Shown: positions 35,146-47,491 of the stretch, in pieces
How the letters are laid out: the number at the start of each line of letters is the position of its first letter
Numbering within the stretch: position 1 is the first letter of the stretch
Origin: Lepisosteus oculatus
Taxonomy: Eukaryota > Chordata > Actinopteri > Semionotiformes > Lepisosteidae
Assembly: GCF_040954835.1 (NCBI RefSeq)
Contig: NC_090709.1
Location: 44,772,490-44,836,489 of the forward strand
Length of the DNA stretch: 64,000 bases
Direction: 5' to 3'
The notes under the pieces: generated by a model
The model's input: the letters and a program-made list of their open reading frames with translations, nothing else
Database searches by the model: none
Told to the model about the DNA's origin: nothing
Program-made: the position numbers and the translations under genes

Positions 35146-36429
35146 AACTCAATTATGTGAAGTGACAGTTTTATGTTATTCACAACCCGGATTTCCCTTC
35201 ATGTTCATTAAGATGTGTAATTTGTATGTTGCTTATATGAGAACAGTTTCTTCAAAAGTTCTGTCAATTAACAGTGGAGAGCTAGCCGATGTATGTCTTC
35301 ATGAAAACTCTCTTTAAGGCGATTACAAGTATCTTGAGCAAATCTGCGTCATATTTAAAAAAAAAAAGTTTAGCTCAAGATGCAACAGGAGTATAAATGA
35401 ATTCTCCCGCCCTACATTCCAAGATATGGAATCTTATTTTTCTTGAAGTTTCTGATGTTGATATTGGAAATTGCCAATGATATCGACTCAGGTAGTCAGT
35501 TGTTACGGGCTGTAATTAAATACATGCAATGCATTTGTATTCCCTCAAAATATCATTAAAGTCAATAATGTATTAAACAGTACATGCCACTTTTTCTCTA
35601 GATGATGTTCACGATGGAACAGTGAGAAAGGCGTGCCTAGATATGCTTGAACCAGCACCTTACTATCGTTTTAGTCCCGACCTGACCGCACTGACCAATG
35701 CTACTGGGGTAAAGTTAGCTTGAAGTTCTTAAACGATTTTGGCATGCCTGTAGCGCTTTCGCGAAATCTCTTAGAGTTACAAAAACACATGCTTTGTGTA
35801 TAAAATACATTGTGAATGCTTTCTCAGCCTTCACTTTGTCGTTTTTATGACGTTTTTTTGACCACACTCGAATATTCTTTTGTCCATATCTTCGCAATGG
35901 AAGCACAGAACGCCTTCAAGCCAAATGCATTTTAAAGACCACAACTTGTGGATATTTCCACAGCCTCTACATCAAAGTATCAGTGAGCTAATTATCTTTT
36001 TTTAAACATCCAGTTTTTCATCGCACCGTAATTACGCACGAACTGGAACCCGGGGGACATCTGTGTGCACACGTTCACAACGCGAGAAATACTGTTCAAT
36101 ATGGCTTCGTGCAAAAAACCCGTATCTGACCATAGGAAGCAGAACAGCGCAGTCTCCAATTACCCAGACTGTAAGCATGGGAATAAAGCTTTGCTTGATT
36201 TCTGAAACCCTTCCTTTACATCCTATTTTCATTCAGGTAAGGGTCAACTATATTGACAATACTACTGACAACAGGAAGATTAAAATATTCTTTTCTCAGC
36301 AGCTTATTAAAAACAGCTCCCATGATGTTCAGACCGACTTTTTACACAGAACACTGACACAGCTTTGTGTTCTGAATCTCTTTTTCTCGTGCGTTTATTT
36401 AATGTGGCACAATGCACTGGGATAGGGGT

Positions 36430-37200
36430 ATTCTGTTCACAAACCAATAGCATTTAAACCACAGAACCCACAATGCTGCAAGTGTTTTGCACACTAAGCA
36501 GGTCCTCTGACTTTTCCCAGCTTTGTTTTGGGTTGTGGAACCTTTATTTTTTTATGCTTTTTTGAAGATACCACTACAGGTAATATACTGGGAAAGGTGG
36601 GTCTTCTTCGTGGCTCAATAGCATTTCAAGTACAAAAGCCACACTGTTGAAACCAAGTGTTTTACACACCAGACAGGCCCCCTAACCTTATACAAGCTTG
36701 CTGTGGCTGTGGCCCCTTTCTTTATTTTGTTACGATTTTCTGAAGATAACACTACAGGTAATACACTGGGACAGGTGGGTTGTCTTCATGGCTCAATAGC
36801 ATTTCAAATACAACAGCCACACTGCTGAAACCAAGTGTTTTACACACCAGACAGGCCCCCTAACCTTATACAACCTTGCTGTGGCTGTGGCCCCTTTCTT
36901 TATTTTTTTATGATTTTTTCAATATGGCACCATTAGACAGGCGGTACATGGGGATGGGCGGGTGCTATTCATGAGTCAATAGCTCTTCAAGCACAACAGC
37001 CACAGTGCTGCAACCAGGTGTTTTACACACCAGACAGCTTTCCTAAACTTATACAACCTTGCTTTGAGTTGTGGACCATTTCTTTATTTTTTAATTATTT
37101 TTTTACTTTGATCAAGTGTTGTGCTCACTAGGCAGGCCACCTGACCTTTCACAGTCATGCTTTGTTGTGTGAAACTTTAATTCTCTTTTTAGGATTTTTT
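36430..37200 (+). repeat. tandem repeat, about 178 bp period, five units
   Basis: The block with AAGTGTTTTACACACCAGAC and a following TTTCTTTATTTT stretch recurs with AGTGTT anchors at about 36481, 36656, 36834, 37017 and 37115. Spacings are 175, 178, 183 and 98, the last unit being shortened. Middle units are most alike. Non-coding satellite-like sequence. Confidence 0.85.
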
Positions 37201-37329
37201 GAACATGGCAACTTCCACCGAGATGTGTTGGGGGTGTGGGGGTGCTCTTCAATAGCTTTTTCATCTATACAAACAAACAGATGTAACCAAGACACTCAGA
37301 ACCTGTCACGCAGGGGCTGAATGCTGAGG

Positions 37330-37720
37330 ATAGGGATCCAATGTAGTGCCCTTGGTAGGGTTGGCGCGAGACGCAGGCGTAGTCAGAGTAAACAAGCAGG
37401 GGTCCGAGCCCAGGAAGGCGTGGTACAGGTGTAGGCACAGAATCAACAGGCGAAGGTGTAGTCGAGGGATTAGCAGGGGTCAGAGTCCGGGAAGGCGTAG
37501 AAGTTGCGTAGGTGTGGATTCAGAAGGCAGAGGCGTAAACGAAGAGACAGTCTGGGGTCAGGATCCGAGAAAGCGTAAAACAGGTGAAGGTACAAAATCG
37601 AGTGGCTAAAGCGGTAGTCAGAAAAGCAGGGTCGAGGTCCAGGGGAGAAGTCGTAGTAAGGCAAAGGCGTAGTTAGTAGGTAAGCTCTGGGAGAGAATCT
37701 CAATCGTGAGCAATGACTGG
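37330..37720 (+). repeat. G-rich minisatellite, about 77 bp period
   Basis: A block with a CAGGGGTC-type start recurs at 37397, 37474, 37552 and 37627 (spacings 77, 78, 75), with motifs such as AGGCGTAG throughout. The open frames over it on both strands are products of the repeat. Bases 37720-38180 show nothing further. Confidence 0.8.
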
Positions 37721-38184
37721 GGGACAGATTAGGGTTTAAGTAGAGGACTGATTTGCATGTTTGGTGCGGGGAGAGCTTGAGGGAATGCGGGAGCGCTTGC
37801 TTGCATGAGGGAGATTCATGACAGAACCAACAGAATCAACCTGAACTCATAGAAAAACAAGAATGCCCCTGAGACACCTGCACCCCCCTCCTGGACCGCT
37901 CTGGTATAAACACCCCCAAACCCATCCATTCCAGCTAACAAGACTCAGAATCGGTGCAACCCTCCAACCTGGACCAAGAACTTCCAATCTCTGATGTTAC
38001 TGTCTCTAAAGTCGGACGTCATGTTCTGCGGATGTGCAGTGTGGCTTTTCTCTTGTCGTGTTCAAAATGATTCATTGCATACGCTTCTGACTGCATGTTC
38101 TATATTCCTTTGTTATTTCATTCAGATGACCTATGTGGCATGATCGCAAGGTTCAGCACCAGCAGAACCTGCGAACACATCAGC

Positions 38185-38256
38185 TGATCTCAACATGATT
38201 TGAACACACAACTTTCTGAGCTGGAGTCAGACACGCTACCGTTGTGCCACAAGGTC
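38185..38256 (-). tRNA. tRNA-Trp(CCA), probably decaying
   Basis: Matches vertebrate tRNA-Trp along its length, with anticodon loop CTCCAGC and discriminator A. The acceptor stem has a C3-A70 mismatch plus G-T pairs, and the T loop reads TTCAAAT. The anticodon arm is intact. Several changes on one gene suggest a pseudogene or a weak gene. Confidence 0.75.
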
Positions 38257-38622
38257 ACTTGCTAGAAGTGCTCTTAATTCCCCCAAAGAGAAAAATCAGC
38301 ATCCCTGAAAAAGATTTTGTTTTCATTCTCTCCTGTGAGAAGCACCGCTCTTCTGAAGAGGGTCTTTTCTTCCCTGACCACAGATTCTTCTTCCTGCCCG
38401 GCTCTCACACAGAGAGCAGGCACACCATCTCCACTAATGTGTTTACTATATTTATAGATCTGACCCCCTACAGCCACGATATTCCTGAACAGGATATTTA
38501 CCACCAGCCTCGTGAACTTCTCATCTTGACCTCTCCCAGGAGGAGCCAATTAACACAGAATCCTCTCTCCATTTAGCAAATAACACAAAACACTGTTTAC
38601 CTGTCAAGACAGAAAACCTGGC

Positions 38623-38662
38623 TGCTCCAGGTGAGGGTTAAACTCACAACCTCGGCATGACA
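38623..38662 (-). pseudogene. 3' part of tRNA-Ile(TAT)-type gene
   Basis: The minus strand matches the T arm and acceptor 3' strand of the Ile genes at 34030 and 63249 (CTCACCTGGAGCA end), with TTTAACC in the T loop. The 5' part is missing. Bases 38670-39270 hold no recognised feature. Confidence 0.7.
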
Positions 38663-39290
38663 CCACTGATTATGTCATTTTACATGGCCTGAACCAGGAA
38701 AGAGATTGGAACTCAAGAAGTTATGGTGCTGTTTTAATATTTGCCTATTCTTGTAATTTTGGAGTACTTTCAATTGATGTTAATCCTTGTCCCGATGAAC
38801 GACTCTGGGCCATGGTGAGTCTTGAATAATGTTCTTATAAGCTTCAGTTTGAAAAAGTGCGCTCTACAGAAGCTTCCAAAATCGCTAATGGTTACATAAC
38901 ACTTAATGCAAAAGCTACGTTCGGGGTTGAAAAAGAATATTACTTGCTATGAATACGAACACTGTTACAGGAGGGGTGTTAGAGCTATTTTAGCTTAGAT
39001 CATCAATTCATCTTACAGTTCTTCTCTGTCTATATCAACAGTGTTATCGCTACTGAGCGCTAAAGGCAGGTCCTGGCAATACTTCATGGGATCTTCTTTA
39101 GAAAACATTTAAAAAATATATTTCCACTACCATACATAAAGTAAAAGATACCGATTGCAGCTAGAAGCAAATTCCAATCGAAAATGTATCAGCTTTAAAA
39201 TTTTCTTTTGGATCCATACAACGATCAGTATGAGACTCAAAATATAACTGTGTTTGATTGTACAGCATAGATTGTACAGCATTTATCTTT

Positions 39291-40714
39291 TTTGTCGGCT
39301 GGGTAGAAGAACGCTTCTTCGCCTCCTACACTGGCTATGTCCCTGACCTCTACAAACGATATATTGATGATTGCGTCGGTGCCACCACATGCTCCAACGA
39401 TCAGCTCGAGTTCTTCCTGCACCATTTCACCAACTTCCACCCGTCCCTCAAATATACAGTTCACATATCTTCCACCACTCTTCCGTTTCTAGACATCCAC
39501 TTGTCTATCAACTACCCCCGACTTTCCACTTCAGTTTATTACAAACCCACGGATTCACACAGCTACCTCCTGTACAGCTCATTTCACCCCAACCACACTA
39601 AAAACTCTCTTCCTTTTTCACAGTTCCTTAGGTTACGAAGACTATGCAGCGATGACATCGACTTCGAGAACCAAGCCCTCGAAATGTACTCATTTTTTAT
39701 CAACAGAGGATATCCCAGCAGTGTGATTGACAGGGCCCTTGCCCGAGCCAAAAACACCCCCCGGACCATCAACCCGATCAGGAACTCCCGCCGTAACAAC
39801 CGCATTCCCTTGGTGCTTCCTTACCACCCTAACACATTTCCTATCCCCAGGACCATTAACCAGAATTTTTCCATCCTACAGGATGATCCCTCCATTGGGG
39901 CCCTCTTTTCTGATCGCCCTATCATCTCATATCGCCGACCACCTAATCTGCGTAACCTCCTTGTTCACAGCTCCCTTGACCGCCCTCAACAACCATCCAC
40001 ACCAGGCACTTTCCCTTGCAACAGAGCTCGCTGTATCACCTGCAAGTACACAGCCACCACCACACTCATTCAAGGCCCCTCAGGACAATTCCGGATCACC
40101 CAGACAGCATCTTGTACCTCCAGCAACCTTATTTACTGTCTCTTGCAGTAAATGCCCAGCCATCTACATTGGAGAAACAGGAAGGAGACTCGGAGACCGC
40201 TTCAGAGAACACGTCAGGGCTGTGAAGATTAAAGATCTCTCCAAGCCCATTGTTTCTCATTTCACCTCTGACGGCCACGACCACACTAATCTCTCCGTCT
40301 GTGTTCTCAAAGACGGTTTTCCAAACTCATACATCAGAAAGACCACCGAAACTAAAATTATTCTGCAGTTAGGATCACACATTCTCCCTTCCCTTAACGA
40401 CAGATTACTGTTCTTTTAAATTTTCTCCATTCATTGGAAGTTTCATTTCACACCTCTCTGCACCCATTCTGACTTCACACCTCTTGATTGGCCTCTCTTT
40501 CTGTCCCCTGCTCCCGCCTCTCACTCCTCCTCCCTCCCAACCTTTGTTCTCCCGCTACTTTACCTTTGCCTACTGCCCTGTCTCTCTCACACCTGAAGAA
40601 GGCTCCACGGCCGAAACGTTGTGTTCTCTTTCTTCTTTTTTTCAGCATGGAATAAACCTATTACTTGTTCCTTTGCAGCCTACGCATGCTGACGCAGCTA
40701 CCCACCTGAACTAC
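39291..40714 (+). mobile_element. Penelope-like retroelement, 5'-truncated
   Basis: Encodes the C-terminal part of a Penelope-like reverse transcriptase, with active-site motif RYIDDCVG at about 39353, then a linker, then a GIY-YIG endonuclease (CPAIYIGETGRRLGDRFREH, about 40155). The frame changes once between linker and endonuclease, so no single product spans both. The N-terminal reverse transcriptase is missing. TACAGCATTTATCTTT lies at both ends (39275-39290 and 40715-40730), a 16 bp target duplication, so it inserted already truncated. Such elements use telomere-linked or nicked DNA ends for priming. Confidence 0.9.
40593..40624 (+). other. hammerhead-ribozyme-like core in Penelope tail
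   Basis: CTGAAGA (40593), a GGC/GCC stem with a short loop, GAAA (40613), then CGTTGTG fit the CUGANGA / stem II / GAAA order of hammerhead cores known from Penelope-like elements. The flanks ACAC and GTGT could form stem I. The base at the expected cleavage position is G, which hammerheads do not accept, so this copy is probably inactive. Confidence 0.45.
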
Positions 40715-41074
40715 TACAGCATTTATCTTTATATTTATGTTAAAATTAAGGTAAATATATTAAAATATCAATATCCACCTTCACAGTGCTAACGTAACAA
40801 TGCTTGTCAAGTTCTCAAACAATTCCTCGTTGTATTTCTAAACGATTTTAGCAGAGGACGCAACAGGAGTATAACTGATATCTCCCGCCAGCCATTCAAA
40901 TATACTTTTCTATGGGTGAAAATGGTTTTCTGGGGAGTTGCAGTGTTGATCACTATTGGACTTCCCCGGTCTCTAGTGTTGTTGTTAGACACAAGCAAAA
41001 GACTTAATATATAAAGAGGGTTACGGTTTCGGCTTTAGTGGAGACAGTGTTTACATTGACAATACTAAGAAGGT

Positions 41075-41148
41075 CATCCTTGGGTGGGTTTGAACCACCA
41101 ACCTTTCAGTTAATAGCAGAACACGCTCACCGATTGCGCCACGGAGAG
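41075..41148 (-). pseudogene. tRNA-Asn pseudogene (ATT anticodon)
   Basis: D arm, anticodon arm and T arm match vertebrate tRNA-Asn. The loop reads CTATTAA (A34 instead of G34), and the acceptor stem (CTCTCCG/CAAGGAT) has several mismatches. The T stem GGTGG/CCACC still pairs. Confidence 0.75.
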
Positions 41149-41469
41149 CAATGAGAAATGCTGTGCTCCATTTGCACCTTTCCGGTCAAAAAATAAACAT
41201 CGCTTGTGTTTTCAAGCCACAACCCATTTGTGTCTGCTAGGCGGCACAGTCGTCGTGCACAAAGAACGCTTTGAAAAGCGTCAGAAGCAAGTCATTCTGA
41301 GTTGGTTGTTTGTGTTTTCCGTTCAGACGCGAAATGCTGAAATTATCTCTCGGCTCCTAGGTTGTCATTTCTGCTCTGTAAAGGAATAACAGCACGCGTC
41401 GGCTTCCAGTACGGTGGGTTGGGACACGATGTTGGGGGTCGGAGAGAGCGATGTCCTCCTCGTAAGTAT

Positions 41470-41730
41470 TGTAACGCCCTCTCCCGGTGGTGAGGAGGAA
41501 GAGTACCTAGGCACTCATAGCACCACGGAGCAGGCTGGGAGTTGTAGCTGGGGAGAGTCTGAGGGTCAGCTCGATGACCAGCAGCTGACCCTCCATATAT
41601 AAATAGTGTCGTAGTAGTTTTAGTGTCCTGTGTAGCCTTATAAGTGTATAGCCTGTTGTTAAGTAATTACCACCCTAAAGATGTGGACGTGTTCCGTCAG
41701 TCTGTGTGTGTAGATCCTATGCTGTTCAGC
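41470..41730 (+). mobile_element. gypsy LTR fragment, plus orientation
   Basis: Starts TGTAACGCCC and matches, in the opposite orientation, most of the LTR at 57120-57474, including the block before TTAAGTAATTACCACC. It stops near 41730, where sequence of the tRNA array unit begins. Same family as the broken element at 54.4-57.5 kb. Confidence 0.8.
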
Positions 41731-41731
41731 A

Positions 41732-42567
41732 GTCTCTCGAGAAACTAAGCAAAGTGTTTAAAGATACTTTGTCAGCTTGACATCAAGGCACAAAACAAAA
41801 ACCTTCTTGCGTCCTCTCAACCCAAATGCGCTTTGCCACTTTTTGCGTTATGCAGGGAACGACATCTGCCGAGATCACTTTTGTGTCAATGCAAATTGTA
41901 GTGTGCCCTCCGTTTTAATGTTGGTTATCCTGGCGTGCTGTTTCTGTCTGTGAAACTTGAATGTTCTGCTTCTTCACACCGAATCGTTGGCGGGGGTTGA
42001 GCTTGTTAAATCTTTGCACATAGCGCTCCTTTGGAAGTACTTTGTCCAAGTTCAAAAGCGATCGTGGGATTGACTTCATGCATTCAAAAAACATACCTCT
42101 CATGACAGATTTAAATGGAGAATGGAGTCTGCTTCTTGCTGTTTTTCCTGTGGTTGCAGTTACAAAGTTGACCATGCTTTCACATTCTGTTAACAGTATT
42201 CACTGGGTGAGCTTTATCAATTGAATAGGAAAGGACATCGCTTCTTTGGCTCCAAAAAATAATCTGTAGTGTGTTTTTTTTCTGTGCACTTGGCCATCTT
42301 TTATAGCTTGTAAAAATGCCGGCAAAGTTAATTTTTCTCCTCTTTAAAAGAATAAGGATTGGCTGGGGTGAGCTCTGTTTACCATTCTTTCAGTTAACCG
42401 CCAAACTCACGAACTGATTAAACTGCAGAGCCACAGGCACCTCTCTTTTCTCCATTCTCTGGGTCAGGGTGAAAAAAAAACTTTGCTGGTATTAGCTGGC
42501 CTGCTGGGAGTACCTCTTCTTCACTGATAAGCAAGATTTGTGTTTCATCTTTCGCAAGCTGTATAGA
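41732..42567 (-). repeat. inverted fragment of a tRNA array unit
   Basis: Matches, in reverse, about 5796-6640 of unit 1: the spacer from just after the Thr gene to just before the Leu gene, with neither gene included. Details such as GAGTACCTC and TTTCGCAAGC are shared with unit 1 and not with units 2-8, so it comes from the edge type. One end abuts the gypsy LTR fragment. Confidence 0.85.
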
Positions 42568-43815
42568 TAGTGGTAAATGATTAAAGTGCAGCGCCACCGA
42601 CACCGTTTTTTTCAATTTGCAGGGTTTAACAATATACATATTTGATCAAACTGAGAAACAGGAACGTATCCTAGCCCGAGCAGATAAATTATAACCTATA
42701 GTATACATACCGGGAACTCAGATGCAGATAAGAGCTACAGCTATCACAACTAGTGTTTAAAATAGTAATAGCTCCTGTCTATTTACACTGTAATTTACAC
42801 TAGCGTTTCCATAAACAATTTGCTTGTAAGAATGCTAAAAAATTAAATGGGTATTTAAAAAAAATATATTCTGAATCTTTTCGCCATTAACAGTTTCACT
42901 GTGACTTTGCAGGTAACACGTCCATTATGAAAATCATCTTTCGAATGCGATCAATAACCGCACAGGAAAAAAAATATTGGGGAAAAAATCGCGAAAATCG
43001 GCTCTTTAGAAATGGGAAATATATTCCAGAGAGGAGTGTTTTTCTCGACGATTAACACTCTTTGCAGGAGTCACTTCTCCCAATGAACATCTGCAGGTTT
43101 CCGTAGTGTGCCTGCAAAGAGTGATTAATTCGAGACTGGCACATGTCCCGATTTTATTTAACAATGCTACTGTAGATACACATTTTCTAATGCAGCCTTC
43201 ATTACAATACAGTTTATTTATCGAAAGCCTGTTATGTAAAAAAGAGTGAAACAAAAATATATGGATTACAATCTTTCAAAGCTGAAGATGTTACTTAGAT
43301 AAATTGACATTTTACGTATCCAGACGCTTTTTTTATTATTATTTTTATTTATTTATTTTTTATTTTATTTTTTTCAGATGCTTTTCAACCTCTTCTTTTA
43401 GAACTGTGCTGTGCTTCCTGAATCATTTTCAGTGTTATAAACTGGGTGTAGAGGGAGCGATCTCTTGGTAGAGCAGTTGACAGGCTGGAGCTGTTCAGAC
43501 TACTCTTGCTATTTCTCAAATGCTTCACTCATTTTTCTTTCACGCTAGGAAGCGAGTGTGTTTGGTTTTCGTTTCACTGATTCTCATTGAAGATTTGGGA
43601 ATTAACGATGAAAGAATCAGTTGCCTAGGAAAGTAGAAGCTTTGGTTCACAACGATCTTGAAGACACGCCCATGTAGAGCAGCTTGTGATGATTCGTACT
43701 ATAAAAGACCAAGTGCTCAAAGTGACGTCTGCGTTAACTGTTTAGACTTTTCATCTTGGGTGCACTTTTCGAAAGCAAAGATAGAAAAGTTGTGTTGGAT
43801 CACACTATAACAGCT
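42568..43815. other. stretch without recognised gene
   Basis: AT-rich spacer with a T/A-rich simple repeat at about 43329-43376. No tRNA, coding or mobile sequence recognised. Confidence 0.6.
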
Positions 43816-43818
43816 ATC

Positions 43819-43890
43819 AGCAGAGTGGTGCAGTGGAAGCGTGCTGGGCCCATAACCCAGAGGTAGATGGATCGAAACCATCCTCTGCTA
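43819..43890 (+). tRNA. initiator tRNA-Met(CAT)
   Basis: Matches the vertebrate initiator: A1-T72 ending the acceptor stem (AGCAGAG/CTCTGCT), three G-C pairs in the anticodon stem (GGG/CCC) and the T loop ATCGAAA, all initiator hallmarks. It differs from the usual vertebrate sequence at a few D-arm and variable-loop bases. A T4 terminator follows about six bases on. It looks functional. Confidence 0.95.
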
Positions 43891-43990
43891 TGTACATTTT
43901 ATGCACGATTGATAAGCACACCATCCGTTTAATGAAGTGCATTAAAACTATTTTTTTCTCTCGTGTGTATGCAAGCTTCACACTGAAGCG

Positions 43991-44044
43991 TGTCCCTGAG
44001 TGTGCTTGAACCACCAGCTCTTTGTTTAATAGCTGCACAGAGAC
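43991..44044 (-). pseudogene. tRNA-Asn pseudogene lacking the D arm
   Basis: Both acceptor strands (GTCTCTG/CAGGGAC) and the T arm match tRNA-Asn, but the D arm is absent and the anticodon region reads GCTATTAAAC. It lies about 100 bases downstream of the initiator gene on the other strand. Confidence 0.75.
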
Positions 44045-44084
44045 ACATTTTCACCATTCATACGTTTGCAGTTTAAGAAAATAA

Positions 44085-44420
44085 AATACTGGCATTTTCC
44101 TGTCAGCTGGCAGTACTTCTTCTGCACTGACGAAGAATAATCAAGAACTTTATTTCATCTTTCACAGGTTTTTATTTTCATAAAAGGAAGTGAATACTTG
44201 TATTAAGCTAAATCAAGACGATGGAGATGCACTGCTGTTGTTTTTCTGCACATTTCGTTAAAATGAGAAAAAATCACTGGCACTTTTTTGCAGTATTTCT
44301 TCTGTCCTGATAAGCAAGATTTGTATTTTATCTTTCAGAAGTTGTATGAATGTCTTGAAGTTCAGAAACAACTTGTTCCAGAAAGGAAATGAACACTTGC
44401 TTCAAAGTAAATCAAGACGT
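44085..44420 (-). repeat. two decayed copies of the post-Thr spacer block
   Basis: 44090-44215 and 44290-44415 each match, in reverse, the block that follows the array's Thr gene (the part with GATAAGCAAGATTTGT and AACTTGTTCCAGAAAGGAAA). They are a direct repeat of about 190 bp spacing. No Thr gene remains beside them. Confidence 0.7.
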
Positions 44421-45239
44421 ATGTCTCTCTCACTGCGTGTGCTCTTATCTGTCCATTTCTCTCTCTCCTCTTCTCTCTGGCAGTCTGTGTAGAGTATCTA
44501 AAAGGGATGTAACACCACCTGGCAAAGAAGAAAAATTCTCAGAGGCAGAATAAAAAATCAATATTCTCTTCTCATTCGGATTCACAGTGTAGACTAACAC
44601 TCAGACTGAAGCTCAACTCCATACTGCTCGCTATCTTCACAATCCAGGACCAGAAAATATTCAGACAATCAGTGCTGCTTCATGAATAATATCAGAACAG
44701 CCTGGACTCAAGTCACATCTCCCCCTTTTCTCCTTCCTAACAGCCTCTTAGAGACAGAGAAGAGCTCCTGGTTCTCCTCTCTGTGAACTGGGCTCAGGGG
44801 TCACTGATCTGGCAGCTGTGGGCTCTGTTCCAGGTCAGAAGCAAGAAGTTTCTATTAACCCTTTCCAGGACTTCCAGCCCTTCAGTATTACTTTCTTTAC
44901 TGTATGTCAGCCTCCCCAAATTTATAAATGTTTTATAACACACATGAGTGTGGAATTATCTTATTATTTATATATAGTATTTATGTAATAAACACCAGTA
45001 GTGACACTATGATCAGTATATTGATTATTTGTAGCCGATGGTCCGATGGTCGTGTCTACAATAGTGACCATTTGACCAGTCTGTAGCTCTGAGCAGTGGG
45101 ACAGAGCTACACAGCTCTGACAGAAGACCTGTCTGTGTGTGATTCCACACCAGCCCTGGGATTCAGCTACTCTCACAAATGTCTCACAGACTGTCTTATA
45201 AATTTACAATTAGATGAAGTCATGTAACAGTTTTACAGA

Positions 45240-45600
45240 TAATTTAAATAATCAGACAGCAGTTTTGGCAGTGGATACATCTCCACATGGGGGAAACGGA
45301 CAGTAAAATAGTAAGGAAAATACAAAAGAAGAAACTTAAATATATGCGCTCACTGTAAAGTGCGAAGAGGTGGTCAGACAAGCAAAACGGCTTTGCGGAT
45401 AATGCGAAGCGACATTGTTTTGTGTCAATCAGCTCACGGATTCAGCTTCATGTGCCTTAAGCTGTGCATGCCTTCATGCAGACTCTCTTTAAGATGATTA
45501 CACCTTTCATTGTCAAATCGCCTTCTTTGCATACAAAAGTTGCACCAATACTAAGAGAAAGGATGAGGAATGGCTTTTATCAAGCGATTGCAGTGTTTGT
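45240..45600 (+). repeat. segmental duplicate fragment D
   Basis: Matches 63410-63790 of segment C (for example CAGGATTCAC-free spacer with TCAGACAAG and the AGAGAAAGGATGAG block). The Ile tRNA itself is not present. The stretches 44420-45240 and 45600-46280 around it hold nothing else that I recognise. Confidence 0.65.
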
Positions 45601-46280
45601 TTGACTGAGGATCCTTGTGTGCTGAACTGGCCTCTGGAGAAGTGTAGTGCAGTAAAACAGAAGGTTTGTGTCACTCAAGATTGTAACAGAACAATACAAT
45701 GACAATACTTTTATGAGAGTAAATATTACTGGTGCATCACAGTTCTTATAATGGTGAAAACAGGAGCACCTTCTCTACATTTTGGACTAAAGTATTTAAA
45801 AGGCAAGAAATACTACCATTATGCAACTAATTAATGCAGTTGAGCTCCTCTAAATGTTGTAGTGAGATGAAACAATGTATAGAATTAGGTGACAATATCA
45901 GAATTCATTCAAATGCACAAGATTAATTTTCAGCAACAAAAATGCACTCGAAAATATTTTACAAGAAAGAAACCTTACATTTGCCTAAAACACTGCGACA
46001 CAGAGGCCAATCTCTACTCCCTCATTATGCGAGCTTACCCGCTCATGATGAACTGTCCTCCAGCGATAGTCAGCTGCCATCACTGACTCAGACATGATGT
46101 TCATGTACATATTATACCTTAATATGACACTGCGTTACAATGATTTGATCAAAACAACTAGTGAATAAATAATAATCAAATATTTTTTTCCTTTCTTTTA
46201 GTAGCTAAAGACCAAAAAAGAAGCATTTATTCTTTTCCTCTCCTACCAGCCCTTACAAGTCACCCAGTTTTTAGTTTAGA

Positions 46281-46335
46281 GCTGGATTAAAGCTCCGGTC
46301 TCTTTGAGGGTTGAGTTGGAATCCCACAGCTGCCA
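46281..46335 (+). pseudogene. 3' half of tRNA-Leu(AAG)
   Basis: From GCTGGATTAA to the final TGCCA it follows the anticodon arm, long variable arm and T arm of tRNA-Leu(AAG). The T loop is damaged (GAGTTGGAATC) and the 5' half is missing. Confidence 0.75.
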
Positions 46336-46849
46336 AATATCTCCAACTATCTCAGTGTTAAGAAGCAAAAAAACTCACATTTGCTGCGGAAGGAACAGGA
46401 TAATTTGTGCCATTCAGCCTTATAGCGTGATGTAATTTTCTCATTCTCGTTTTTAGATGCTTGTGATCGAATCTATGATCCTTATAAGTGTGGTCACCCT
46501 CCATAAAGGTAGCACAGATATAATGTGCCACGTTTTCAGGGAATCGCATTAATTACAGGTCAGAAGAAGGCGACAAAGTGTCCGCTAGGCAGTTCAGCGA
46601 TTTCAATGGTGTTCTCTGTTGTTTAGGTCCAGAATGACACCCGTTACAACCAGGAAACACACAGTGTCTGGCATCAAAAAGACTTCCCAAAACCCTGATC
46701 CTCTCCTTGATCCGGTGATGGCATCCAGACATTTTCTGCAACACAGCCAGGATACGGTCTTCAACAACATGAGTGAAAAGCTAATTCCCAACCTTTGCAA
46801 TCCTTTGCAAAGAAGGACCGCATGTGCTCAGTGTTAAATGCACTGTTCA

Positions 46850-47370
46850 TTATTAATAATAATAATAATGTTTACATTATATAGCGCCTTTAAAGGTGGC
46901 TTTTCAACACACTTTACAGAATGACAACAATAAAGTTAAAAAAATACACAAGATAAGCAGGATGAGAATACACAGTTAGAGGAGACAATAGATGGTGGTA
47001 TTAAATACAGTAGGAACAGAGGGGTAAAGAATAGTTCATTAAAGGCTCCTCTAAAGAAGAGGGTTTTGAGTCTGGATTTGAAGGAGTTTAGAGAAGGTGA
47101 CTCTCTGATATCATTGGGGATAAAGATCCAGAGCTTTGGGGCAAAACAGGAGAAGGCCCTGTCACCCATAGAGTGTAGATGGACTGGGGGACAGATAGGA
47201 AAACACAATTAGAAGAGCGAAGGTTGTGAGGTGGGGAGTAAGGCGATAACCCAGACAGGTACTGAGGTGCCAAGCCATGGAGAGCCTTATAGGTGAGCTT
47301 GAGGATTTTGAAGTTGACAGGAAGCCAGTGCAAGGACTCCAGGACAGGAGTGATGTGATCACAGTCCAGT
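46850..47370 (-). mobile_element. LINE 3' fragment
   Basis: On the minus strand, two overlapping frames encode the typical C-terminal end of a fish LINE reverse transcriptase (LHWLPV-type start as MHWLPVNFKILKLTYKALHG, later FKSRLKT). The frame shifts between them. The plus-strand start carries a TAATAATAATAATAATG tail next to ATATAGCGCCTTT, the 3' end of the element. It is 5'-truncated. Confidence 0.8.
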
Positions 47371-47491
47371 GCTAATTTCTTTCTTGTGGCTGCTGGTTTA
47401 TTTTCAACTGTGGACTCTTATGAAGTCCTGTATTTGACTTGATCAACACCAATCCCTAGAGGATTTCGAAAGGTTGAATCAAAATAATACA

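Noticed and set aside
35640-35700. possible tRNA-Asn or tRNA-Ile relic on the minus strand
   Set aside because: Only short words match (CTTGAACCA, CACTGACCAATG) and nothing pairs.
36063-36425. 120-codon open frame
   Set aside because: No recognisable domain, no related copy and no sign of splice or promoter context.
37346-37609. 87-codon basic open frame
   Set aside because: It lies wholly in the 77 bp minisatellite.
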